From Flavobacteriales bacterium (lineage in GTDB: Bacteria; Bacteroidota; Bacteroidia; Flavobacteriales_F; PHOS-HE28), in assembly GCA_020635725.1 (NCBI GenBank), contig JACJZF010000003.1, forward strand, positions 62,001 through 126,000: DNA of 64,000 bases, in the 5' to 3' direction. Positions 50,801-57,833 of the stretch are shown here, in pieces. Each line of letters starts with the position of its first letter. Position 1 is the first letter of the stretch. A program made the translations under genes and the position numbers. The notes under the pieces are model-generated. The model saw nothing but the letters and a program-made list of their open reading frames with translations. It did not search any database and was not told where the DNA came from.

Positions 50801-53743
50801 CCAAGCACCGCCCGCATCAGGCGCTCCGCCCAAGCTCGCGCTCAAGGGAACCGATGCGCCATCCGCGCAGACGCTCAAGTTGCCGTTAATGCCTGCGTTG
50901 GCCGCGGCGTTCTCCACCACGGTCACGTTCGCCGTGGCGTTCACGCAGGGTGCCACACCGGTCACTGTGTAGGTGTACACCCCGGGGTTCATGGTGGCGG
51001 GGTTGTAGTTGCCACCAACCACAGGAGAAGGCCCGCTCCAGCTTCCACCGGCCTGCGGCGTGCCACCGAGCTGCGCGAAGAGGCTCACGGCTGCGCCCGA
51101 GCCGCATACCGTGAGGTTGCCATCGGTGCCGGCGTTGGTGGCGGCGTTCTCCGCCACGGTCACCGTGGCCGTTGCGTTGGGGCAGGGCGCGGTACCGGTG
51201 ACCGTGTAGGTGTACACGCCGGGGTTCATCGTGGCCGGATCGTAGCTGCCGCCGACCACAGGTGACGGGCCGCTCCAAGCACCGCCCGCATCAGGCGCTC
51301 CGCCCAGACTCGCGCTCAAGGGAACCGATGCGCCATTGCTGCAAACACTCAAGTTGCCGTTGCTGCCCGCGTTGGCCGCGGCGTTCTCCACCACGGTCAC
51401 ATTCGCCGTGGCGTTCACGCAGGGTGCCACACCGGTCACGGTGTAGGTGTACACCCCGGGGTTCATGGTGGCGGGGTTGTAGTTGCCACCAACCACAGGA
51501 GAAGGCCCGCTCCAGCTTCCACCGGCCTGCGGCGCGCCACCGAGCTGCGCGAAGAGGCTCACGGCCGCGCCAGAGCCGCATACCGTGAGGTTGCCATCGG
51601 TGCCGGCGTTGGTGGCGGCGTTCTCCGCCACGGTCACCGTAGCTGTGGCGTTGGGGCAGGGCGCGGTACCGGTGACGGTGTAGGTGTACACGCCGGGGTT
51701 CATGGTGGCCGGATCGTAGCTGCCGCCGACCACAGGTGACGGGCCGCTCCAAGCACCGCCCGCATCAGGCGCTCCGCCCAAGCTCGCGCTCAAGGGAACC
51801 GATGCGCCATTGCTGCAAACACTCAAGTTGCCGTTGCTGCCCGCGTTGGCCGCGGCGTTCTCCACCACGGTCACGTTCGCCGTGGCGTTCACGCAGGGCG
51901 CCACACCGGTGACGGTGTAGGTGTACACCCCGGGGTTCATGGTGGCGGGGTTGTAGTTGCCACCAACCACAGGAGAAGGCCCGCTCCACGCGCCGCCCGC
52001 CTGCGGCGCGCCTCCCAATTGAGCGAGCAGCGAAACGGCAGCACCGTTCGCGCAGATCGCGAGGTTGCCGTTGGTGCCGGCGTTCGGGGCCGCTACCTCG
52101 GTCACCGTCACGGTGGAAGTCACATTGGCACAAGGCGGGGTGGCGGCCACCGTGTAGGTGTACACGCCGGGGTTCATCGTGGCCGGGTTGTAGTTGCCAC
52201 CCGCCACAGGCGATGGCCCGCTCCATGTGCCGCCGGGATCAGGTGCTCCGCCCAGGCTGGCGATCAGGGACACGGCCGCTGCGTTGCTGCAGATGTTCAG
52301 CGCGCCATTCGTGCCGGCGTTCGCACTGGAGCTCGCATTCACGGTCACTGCCGCCGACGCGCTCTGGCAGCCATTGCCTACGGTATAGGTATAGATCCCG
52401 AAGGCATCGGTGGAAGGATCGAAGAGATTCGAGTGCGAGGTGCCGTCGGGCGCGGTCCAGCTGCCTCCTGGATCAGGCGTGCCACCGAGCTGGTTGTAGA
52501 GGTTCAGCACCGCGTTCCCCGGACAGGTGGCGACGACGGCCGGTGTGCCGGGGTTGGGTGGAAGGGGAGGCGGATCCACGATGGTGATCGTCAGAGCGTA
52601 GGTCGAGAGGTTCTCGAGCGGGCACGCGTTGTCGCTCACGTTGAGCAGCACCACCACCGGCGTGAGGCTGATGTCGGGGGTCCAGCAAATGGTGGCCACG
52701 GCCGGGTTGCTGCCGGCCACGGAGAAAGTGGCGCCCGGTAGCTGCGCGGCCACTTGCGAGGTAACGGAGACCACCGCCAGCGGATCCACATCGGAGAAGG
52801 ACAGGTCCACGCAGAAGTTCACGCCGTCGCAGACCTCGATATCGTTGGTGCTGGTGATGATGCCGTTGGTGATGCCGGTCGGTCCCAGGTTGTCGGCGGG
52901 CGGGTCGGCGCAGTTGATCACCACGAAGAGGAAGTCGCGCATCACCGTGCCGATGAGCTGGCCGAGCCCGTTGTAGGTGGCCACTTGGATCACCACCACG
53001 TAATTGCCGGTGACCGTGGGCGTGAAGTTGATCTGCCCGGTCGCCGGGTCGAGGTTGATGCCCGTCACGGGAGTGCCGGCGTTGAAGCCCGGCTGGTAGG
53101 TCACGTTCGTCGGCGCGGGTGTGGCGAAGCGCGCGCTGATGAAGGAGAACACCATGGTGTTGCCATCCGCATCGGTCACCTGCGGGTTGTAGGACACCGG
53201 CTCGTTCACGCACACGTACGGGATCGTGTGCTCAGCGAACTGCGGCGATTGATCGCACAGCCCGCCGAAGTTGTTGAGCGTCGCCTCCACGTACATCCCG
53301 GGCGTGAGCTGCACGTTCTGCGTCACCGCACGGCAGCAGATGCTCCAGCTGATCGTCCAATCGTTGCACGGCGACAGGAAGAGCGTGGTCTGGAAACGGT
53401 AATGGCGGATGCCGGGCAAAGCGCCGCCGTTGCAGGTGGAGTTCGCGAGCTGGGAGCCGCAGAGCTGCGACACCTCCTCGTTCAGCACCATCGGCAGGTT
53501 GTTCAGGGAGAAGGTGACGCCGCAGTCGTTCGAGAAATTCAGCGATTGCGGGGTGATCGCTGCTCCTGAGCAATCGAGGTAGAGGTCGAGGGTGATCCGG
53601 TACTGGTTCGGGCCCACGCACTCGTAGGTGATGTTCGCCCCGGAATAGTGGTCTGCTCGCAGGCCGTGCGCAACCAGCAGGGCCACCGCCATCGCCAACA
53701 GGCGGAACCAGGCCTTCAAAGCGCGGGCGGGAGTGGAGGGCAT
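44891..53743 (-). CDS. second giant surface protein: conserved N-terminal module, 29 repeats, PKD-like region, CHU_C domain
   Basis: A 2950-residue exported protein starting at ATG 53743 with a signal peptide ending near 30 (HGLRAD). An N-terminal module of about 360 residues (NITYECVGPNQYRITLDLY, DWTISWSICCRA, YNPQVTDADGNTMVF) is related to that of the adhesin at 10795. About 29 repeats of about 79 residues follow, each opening AG-x-[DN]G-x-[LI]-x-[LV]C and containing LGG-x-PDAGG-x-W and P-x-TYTV-x-G-x-APC. Then comes a PKD-like part and CHU_C (VPNTFTPNTDDKNEG, VYDRWGLRVF, ending VSLLR). It should be a T9SS substrate. The frame continues to 55954, but that part is antisense to the TonB receptor and is rejected. 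Confidence 0.88.
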   Translation of the reverse strand: MPSTPARALKAWFRLLAMAVALLVAHGLRADHYSGANITYECVGPNQYRITLDLYLDCSGAAITPQSLNFSNDCGVTFSLNNLPMVLNEEVSQLCGSQLANSTCNGGALPGIRHYRFQTTLFLSPCNDWTISWSICCRAVTQNVQLTPGMYVEATLNNFGGLCDQSPQFAEHTIPYVCVNEPVSYNPQVTDADGNTMVFSFISARFATPAPTNVTYQPGFNAGTPVTGINLDPATGQINFTPTVTGNYVVVIQVATYNGLGQLIGTVMRDFLFVVINCADPPADNLGPTGITNGIITSTNDIEVCDGVNFCVDLSFSDVDPLAVVSVTSQVAAQLPGATFSVAGSNPAVATICWTPDISLTPVVVLLNVSDNACPLENLSTYALTITIVDPPPLPPNPGTPAVVATCPGNAVLNLYNQLGGTPDPGGSWTAPDGTSHSNLFDPSTDAFGIYTYTVGNGCQSASAAVTVNASSSANAGTNGALNICSNAAAVSLIASLGGAPDPGGTWSGPSPVAGGNYNPATMNPGVYTYTVAATPPCANVTSTVTVTEVAAPNAGTNGNLAICANGAAVSLLAQLGGAPQAGGAWSGPSPVVGGNYNPATMNPGVYTYTVTGVAPCVNATANVTVVENAAANAGSNGNLSVCSNGASVPLSASLGGAPDAGGAWSGPSPVVGGSYDPATMNPGVYTYTVTGTAPCPNATATVTVAENAATNAGTDGNLTVCGSGAAVSLFAQLGGAPQAGGSWSGPSPVVGGNYNPATMNPGVYTYTVTGVAPCVNATANVTVVENAAANAGSNGNLSVCSNGASVPLSASLGGAPDAGGAWSGPSPVVGGSYDPATMNPGVYTYTVTGTAPCPNATATVTVAENAATNAGTDGNLTVCGSGAAVSLFAQLGGTPQAGGSWSGPSPVVGGNYNPATMNPGVYTYTVTGVAPCVNATANVTVVENAAANAGINGNLSVCADGASVPLSASLGGAPDAGGAWSGPSPVVGGSYDPATMNPGVYTYTVTGTAPCPNATATVTVAENAATNAGTDGNLTVCGSGAAVSLFAQLGGAPQAGGSWSGPSPVVGGNYNPATMNPGVYTYTVTGVAPCVNATANVTVVENVQPVAGLNAALATCSDASAFNLFAQLGGSPDLGGAWSGPSPVAGGQYDPATMDPGVYTYTLLAAAPCTDASASVTVTENQAPSAGSDGSIALCSNSAATSLLGQLGGAPDPGGVWSGPSAVIGGNYDAVLMDPGVYAYTVAGSAPCTNATANVTVTEHIQPDAGSDGSITLCSSSASISLAAQLGGTPDAGGSWSGPSAVVGGLYDPATMSGGAYTYSILATAPCVDASAIVTVTEHAAPNAGVDGALSLCSDAASASLLNALGGTPDAGGSWSGPSPVIGDAFDPASMSTGNYVYTVLGQAPCLNATATVSVTVNQATDAGTDGALSLCSTSPAASLLAALGGSPDAGGTWSGPSAVAANLYDPASMLPGAYVYTVTGSAPCSNATATVVVNESTAANAGTDASITVCDVGAAINLFAQLGGSPDAGGNWSGPSPVVGSSYDPATMTPGAYVYTVAGNAPCGNAVATVTVTETGSPDAGTDGAITVCGDGAAINLFAQLGGSPDAGGTWSGPSPVAGSSYDPATMTPGAYTYTLAATAPCASASSIVTVTENTPADAGTDASVTVCDVGAAIDLFAQLGGAPDAGGSWNGPSPVVGSSYDPATMTPGAYVYTVTGSAPCGNAVASVTVTETGSPDAGTDGAITVCGDGAAINLFNQLGGTPDAGGSWSGPSPVAGSSYDPTTMTPGAYTYTLAATAPCASASSIVTVTENAPADAGTDASVTVCDVGAAIDLFAQLGGAPDAGGSWNGPSPVVGSSYDPATMTPGAYVYTVTGSAPCGNAVASVTVTETGSPDAGTDGAITVCGDGAAINLFNQLGGTPDAGGSWSGPSPVAGSSYDPTTMTPGAYTYTLAATAPCASASSIVTVTENTPADAGTDASVTVCDVGAAIDLFAQLGGAPDAGGSWNGPSPVVGSSYDPATMTPGAYVYTVTGSAPCGNAVASVTVTETGSPDAGTDGAITVCGDGAAINLFNQLGGTPDAGGSWSGPSPVAGSSYDPATMTPGAYTYTLAATAPCASASSIVTVTENAPADAGTDASVTVCDVGAAIDLFAQLGGTPDAGGSWSGPSPVVGSSYNPATMTPGAYVYTIAGNAPCFDASATITVIENTAPDAGGDGSLSICSTSPSISLFAQLTGTPDAGGSWNGPSPVNGGAFDPATMSPGVYMYTITGNAPCPDASATVSIDVDEPVDAGTSSSIDLCPGSAITDLFAQLGGTPDPGGTWTHPDGTTFDGNFDPGVNPSGLQTYTVEGDACADATATVNVVLLPGPNAGEDNSIAVCSTQGSFTLISQLLGAPDANGAWTDLSGTTVSATFNPATMSSGVFTYTVTGSSSCPDEQATLSITVNVAPQAGINGSLALCASGAIVSLFDGLGGTLDAGGNWTDPSGNAHGTTIDPTSDAPGNYTYTVIGLAPCLDASATVQVVINPVPVAGEDGSLSICTTAPPANLFNLLGGSPQPGGSWTDPNGAVTTGSFAPGTGLPGTYTYTVAGITPCIDDEAVVNVSVSIAANAGQDGSITLCANAATIDLFDQLGGSPDATGSWTAPDGSPSSGAFDPSVDGPGAYTYTVTPIAPCPQVSTIVQVDVVPPAVASFVIDNAGTCVPAEVSFSHDYIGPGSCTWILGNGQVINDCAPITATYAQPGSYDVTLIVDAGNGCGADTVTMADAVMVFAQPTADFTMVPGRINTLDPVAYFTNGTIGANGYLWFINDEPMGTTTDLRHEFPAEIGDTYGVCLVALASAQCMDTVCKYITVDDGLALWVPNTFTPNTDDKNEGFVPVVSGIDERFYLFEVYDRWGLRVFQSDVPGEAWDGNGTDGSLAQQDVYVWKVRVKDAYSGERIERIGHVSLLR
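47351..48772 (-). repeat. three nearly identical 474-bp units (block B)
   Basis: Units begin at 47351, 47825 and 48299, exactly 474 bp apart, with only a handful of visible differences. A diverging fourth copy begins at 48773. Each unit codes for one SPDAGTDGAITVC and one PADAGTDASVTVC repeat. Confidence 0.88.
50435..52020 (-). repeat. three nearly identical 474-bp units plus a partial copy (block A)
   Basis: Units begin at 50435, 50909, 51383 and 51857 (the last partial), each 474 bp apart. Each codes for one AANAG-x-NGNLSVC and one ATNAGTDGNLTVC repeat. The sequence differs from block B, so the same two-repeat period arose twice. Confidence 0.88.
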
Positions 53744-53771
53744 GGCTGGTAGGGACTGGCCGAACAATCGG

Positions 53772-53779
53772 CGAAGATA
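53772..53779 (-). promoter_or_regulatory. -7-like box TATCTTCG upstream of the second giant gene
   Basis: A 7/8 match, 28 nt upstream of ATG 53743, in the 258-bp divergent region shared with the TonB receptor. Confidence 0.4.
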
Positions 53780-53907
53780 CGCGAACCCGCTACGGGTCAG
53801 GCAATTATCGGTCTGAAAACGGACCCTGTTCAGGCCGGTTCCAGCGGTCCTCGTCGGAAGCCGATGAATTAACCTTTCCACAACCTGCGGTCTAGGCAGA
53901 AGGCGGC

Positions 53908-53915
53908 TACTTTTG
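53908..53915 (+). promoter_or_regulatory. -7 box TACTTTTG of the TonB receptor operon
   Basis: An exact TAnnTTTG match about 86 nt before ATG 54002, leaving a leader of about 80 nt. No strong -33 TTTG is seen. Confidence 0.5.
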
Positions 53916-54001
53916 CAGCCCTTTTGAAAAAGCCGGCGGCCCCTGCGCTGGTGCAAGACGCGCGCAAAACCGAAACCGGCGCCCCGCCCAACCGCCAGAC
54001 C

Positions 54002-56551
54002 ATGGCCCATCACTCGAGCCTCCTCCGGGGCATCCTCCTCGCCGCGATCACGATTGGTTATTCCCTCCCAGGCTCGGCGCAGACCGATAGCCTGTCGATC
54101 GCCCCCGCGCCCGACACGACCGCGGCGGTCAACGTGCCCAAGCTGCCCGTCTTCACCCTGACCACCGACGACCTCGATGGCGAGCTGGGCAACCAGGACA
54201 TCAGTGGCATCCTGCAGTCCTCGCGCGATGTGTTCACCGCGGTGGCCGGCTTCAACTTCGGCCAGGCACGCTTCCGCATCCGCGGCTACGATTCGGAGAA
54301 TACGCTGGTGACCATCAACGGCGTGCTGGTGAACGATCTCGACAATGGCTGGGCGAGCTGGAGCAACTGGGCGGGCCTCAACGATGTCACCCGCTGGATG
54401 CAGGTGCGCACGGGCGTCACCGCCAACCGCAACCTCTTCGGGAGCCTGGGCGGCACTTCGGACTTGAACATCAGGGCCAGCGCGCTGCGCAAAGGGGTGC
54501 GCGTGAGCTACGCCAGCACCAACAGGGCCTACCGCAACCGGGTCATGCTCACCTACAGCACGGGCATGAATGCCAAGGGCTGGGCCTTCAGCTTCAGCGG
54601 CTCGCGCCGCTGGGCCGAGGAAGGCTACATCGAGGGCACCTCCTTCGATGCCTACGCCTATTTCCTCGCGGCCGAGAAACGTATCAACGATCGCCATAGC
54701 ATCTCCCTCAGCGGCTTCGGGGCGCCCATCATGCAAGGGCGGCAGGCCATCGCGCAGCAAGAGGCCTACGACCTGGCCGGGACCAATTTCTACAACCCCA
54801 ACTGGGGCTACCAGGATGGCAAGAAGCGCAACGCGCGCATGAGCCACGACCACAAGCCGATGATCATGGCCTCCCACAACTGGAAGGTGAGCGACGCCGC
54901 TAACCTGGCCACGAGCATCTACTACACCTTCGGCCGCGACGGGCTCACCGGCCTCAACTGGTTCGACGCCGCCAACCCGCGCCCCGATTATTACCGCTAC
55001 CTGCCCAGCTATTACACCCAGATCAATCCGGCGGAGGCGACGCGCCTCACCGGTCTCTGGCAGAACAATGAGGGCACGCGGCAGCTCGATTGGGACCAGC
55101 TCTACCACGCCAACCGCAACAACCTCTATGGGGTGGTGGGGGTGAATGGCACCAGCGACACCCTCTTCGGCGCACGCAGCAAGTACATCGTGGAGGAGCA
55201 GCGCCAGGACCCCACGCGCTTCGGCCTGAACAGCGTTTGGAACAAAGAGCTCGGCAACTCGCACTTCACCATCGGCGGCAGCATCCACAAGCAGCGCACG
55301 CACTACTTCAAGGTGGTCGATGACCTGCTGGGCGGCGATTTCTGGGTGGATATCGATCAGTTCGCGGACCGCGACTTCCCCAACAGCAGCGTGGCCAACA
55401 ACGACATCAGCACCCCGAACAAGGTGGTGTACGAAGGCGACGAGTTCGGCTACGACTACAATCTGCACACGCGCTACATCGATGCCTTCGCGCAGGTGGA
55501 GCACAAATGGTCGCGCCTGGAGGCCTATGCCGGCATCGACCTCTCGCACACCGCGTTCTGGCGCGAGGGCTTCCTGCAGAACGGCCGATTCCCCAACAAC
55601 TCCAAGGGCCTTTCCGACAAGCAGAGCTTCGTTGGCCTCGGGCTGAAGGCCGGCGGCCTGTACAAGATCACCGGCCGGCACTACATCAGCGCCAACGCTG
55701 CGTACATCCTGCGCCCGCCCAGCACCAACGTGGCCTACCTGGCGCCTCGCGTGCGCGATGCCATCATCCCCGGCCTCACCCACGAGAACGCCATCAGTGG
55801 CGATATCGGGTACGTGATCCGCGCGCCGCGCCTGAAGGGCCGCGCCACGCTCTACTACACGCGCATCGCCAACCAGGCCTGGAACCGCAGCTACTACCAC
55901 GACCTGTTCAACACCATCGTGAACTACGCCATGACCGGCGTGGATCAGGTGCATCGCGGCGTGGAGATCGGCGCTGAGGCCAACCTCACCAGCACCTGGG
56001 TGCTCACCGCGGTGTACGCCGGCGGGCAGTACACCTACGACTCGCGCCCCTCGGCCACCGTCACCCGCAACAACAGCGAGGAGGTCTTCGCCTCCGACCG
56101 CACCATCTACTGGAAAGGCTATCGCGTCGGTGGCATGCCGCAGAGCGCTGCCTCCCTCGGCCTCCGATACAACTCCCCCAAGTTCTGGTTCGCCGGCTTC
56201 AACGGCAACTGGTTCGGGAACATCTACCTCGATCCCAACCCCGACCGACGCACCATCGATGCGCTCACGAACTACGTGACCACCGATCCGCAGTGGGATG
56301 ACCTGCTGGAGCAGACGCGCCTCGACGACAACTTCACCCTCGACCTCTATGCGGGCAAGAGCTGGATGTTCCAGCGCAAGTACCGCCTGGCCCTCAACCT
56401 CAGCGTGAGCAACGTGCTCGACAACCAGGACTTCCGCATCGGCGGCTTCGAGCAGCTCCGCTACGACCGTACCGACGTGAACAAGTTCCCGCCCAAGTAC
56501 AGCTACCTCTTCGGCCGGAACTACTACGCCATGCTCACCTTCAGCTTCTGA
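54002..56551 (+). CDS. TonB-dependent outer-membrane receptor
   Basis: An 849-residue outer-membrane receptor. The start is taken at ATG 54002, giving a signal peptide ending GSAQ near residue 28; the frame is open to a TTG at 53924. A plug domain at about 55-190 has DISGILQSSRDVFTAVAG and RFRIRGYDSENTLVTINGV, the TonB-receptor plug pattern. The rest is a 22-strand-type barrel with many NY/NW strand ends and a terminal aromatic YAMLTFSF. There is no carboxypeptidase-regulatory N-terminal extension, unlike many SusC proteins. Two genes with OB-like domains follow on the same strand, suggesting a nucleic-acid or peptide-related uptake unit (inference). The ligand is unknown. Confidence 0.88.
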   Translation: MAHHSSLLRGILLAAITIGYSLPGSAQTDSLSIAPAPDTTAAVNVPKLPVFTLTTDDLDGELGNQDISGILQSSRDVFTAVAGFNFGQARFRIRGYDSENTLVTINGVLVNDLDNGWASWSNWAGLNDVTRWMQVRTGVTANRNLFGSLGGTSDLNIRASALRKGVRVSYASTNRAYRNRVMLTYSTGMNAKGWAFSFSGSRRWAEEGYIEGTSFDAYAYFLAAEKRINDRHSISLSGFGAPIMQGRQAIAQQEAYDLAGTNFYNPNWGYQDGKKRNARMSHDHKPMIMASHNWKVSDAANLATSIYYTFGRDGLTGLNWFDAANPRPDYYRYLPSYYTQINPAEATRLTGLWQNNEGTRQLDWDQLYHANRNNLYGVVGVNGTSDTLFGARSKYIVEEQRQDPTRFGLNSVWNKELGNSHFTIGGSIHKQRTHYFKVVDDLLGGDFWVDIDQFADRDFPNSSVANNDISTPNKVVYEGDEFGYDYNLHTRYIDAFAQVEHKWSRLEAYAGIDLSHTAFWREGFLQNGRFPNNSKGLSDKQSFVGLGLKAGGLYKITGRHYISANAAYILRPPSTNVAYLAPRVRDAIIPGLTHENAISGDIGYVIRAPRLKGRATLYYTRIANQAWNRSYYHDLFNTIVNYAMTGVDQVHRGVEIGAEANLTSTWVLTAVYAGGQYTYDSRPSATVTRNNSEEVFASDRTIYWKGYRVGGMPQSAASLGLRYNSPKFWFAGFNGNWFGNIYLDPNPDRRTIDALTNYVTTDPQWDDLLEQTRLDDNFTLDLYAGKSWMFQRKYRLALNLSVSNVLDNQDFRIGGFEQLRYDRTDVNKFPPKYSYLFGRNYYAMLTFSF

Positions 56552-56566
56552 TCACACCGAACACCG

Positions 56567-57808
56567 ATGATGACCCGTAATCTTCTCCTCGTGGCTGCTA
56601 CGGCAGCGCTGCTGGGTGCCTGCAAGAAGGACCTCGACTCCCCGCCGGAGCGCACGATTCCCGTGGGATCCGTGATGACGGTGGCGGAACTGAAGGCGCT
56701 ATGGGCCGGGGCTCCGGTTCATTTCGATGAGGCCCGAAGCGTTTACGCAGTGGTCACCTCGGATGAGACCGATGGCAATTTCTACAAGAACATCAGCGTG
56801 CAGGACCGCACCGGGGGGATCACGCTCCGGTTGCTGAACAGCGGCGGTCTCTATGTGGGAGACAGTGTGCGGATCTACCTGCCCGGCACGGTTTTGAGCC
56901 CTTACAATGGACTGATGCAGCTCGATAGCGTCAACGTGGACAACAACATCATCAAGCAGGCGGCCCTGGTGCATGTAGAGCCCCGGGTGGTGAGCATCTC
57001 GGACCTCACCGTGGCCGCGCTGGACACGTTGCAGAGCACCTTGATCAAGCTGGAGGATGTGGAGTTCCGCACCTCTGATGCCTCCGGTGGAACCTGGGCC
57101 GATGCGCTGAACCAGGCGACCGGTGAGCGCTATGTGGAGAATTGCGCGCTGGATCAGGTGATGATTCGTACCAGCGGCTACGCCAGCTATGCTGCGCAGC
57201 CGCTGCCTACCGGTAAGGGGTCCATCGTCTGCATCGCCGGGATATTCGGGTCCACGATCCAACTCTACAACCGCAGCCTGGCCGGTGTGAACATGAACGG
57301 GCCGCGCTGCCCCGGTCAGGAGCTTCCCTTCTACGTGAAGAACTTCCAGGATCAGAGCCTCACCTCGGGCGGCTGGACCCAGCAGATCATCACCGGCAGC
57401 ACCGGATTCGCGGTGCAGGATCTGGGCAGCACCGGGAATTTCTACGCCATCGCCAACAACTTCACCAGCGGACAGGCCGCGGAGACCTGGCTGATCTCGC
57501 CGGCCATCGACATCAGTGGGATTGCCAGCCCCAAGCTGGCCTTCCGCAACGCCAGCCGCTTCAGCGGTCCGGTGATCGAAGTGCTGGTGTCCACCAACTA
57601 CGATGGCGTGAGCGCCCCATCCAGCGCCACGTGGACCGCCCTCTCGCCCGTGCTCGACACGAACACTTCATCGTACGTCTGGACGGAGTCCGGCCTGATG
57701 GACATCAGCGCCTTCAGCTCCGCCAATTTCCACGTGGCCTTCAAGTACACCGCCCCGGCTCCCAGCGGCAGCGCGTGGGAGATCGACGATATCCGGATCA
57801 TCGAGTAA
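56567..57808 (+). CDS. DUF5689 lipoprotein with choice-of-anchor J-like C-terminal domain
   Basis: A 413-residue lipoprotein: lipobox LLGAC near residue 19, then a DUF5689 OB-type domain at about 35-250 (VMTVAELKALWAG, VYAVVTSDETDGNFYKNISVQDRTGGI, VGDSVRIYLPG), and a beta-sandwich at about 260-413 (FYVKNFQDQSLTSGGW ... WLISPAIDISG ... WEIDDIRIIE) matching the choice-of-anchor J pattern. DUF5689 proteins accompany TonB receptors in Bacteroidota; the ligand is unknown. It starts 15 bp after the receptor stop, so it is in the same operon. The second ATG at 56570 is an equal candidate start. Confidence 0.83.
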   Translation: MMTRNLLLVAATAALLGACKKDLDSPPERTIPVGSVMTVAELKALWAGAPVHFDEARSVYAVVTSDETDGNFYKNISVQDRTGGITLRLLNSGGLYVGDSVRIYLPGTVLSPYNGLMQLDSVNVDNNIIKQAALVHVEPRVVSISDLTVAALDTLQSTLIKLEDVEFRTSDASGGTWADALNQATGERYVENCALDQVMIRTSGYASYAAQPLPTGKGSIVCIAGIFGSTIQLYNRSLAGVNMNGPRCPGQELPFYVKNFQDQSLTSGGWTQQIITGSTGFAVQDLGSTGNFYAIANNFTSGQAAETWLISPAIDISGIASPKLAFRNASRFSGPVIEVLVSTNYDGVSAPSSATWTALSPVLDTNTSSYVWTESGLMDISAFSSANFHVAFKYTAPAPSGSAWEIDDIRIIE

Positions 57809-57833
57809 GTCAAGCCCCCTTAACCCCACGATC

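Larger units (their letters stand above)
45690..52565 (-). repeat. 29 tandem repeats (about 237 bp) in the second giant protein
   Basis: Counted by the LGG-x-P-DAGG motif in translation. Two sub-blocks with a two-repeat period of 474 bp are nearly identical at the DNA level and are listed separately. Confidence 0.85.

Noticed and set aside
47351..52020. Regular direct repeats as a CRISPR array
   Set aside because: Units are 474 bp, contiguous, coding and lack spacers; no cas genes are near.
53744..55954. Upstream extension of the second giant frame to 3687 residues
   Set aside because: It lies antisense to the TonB receptor, has no domain pattern, and a proper signal peptide begins at ATG 53743.
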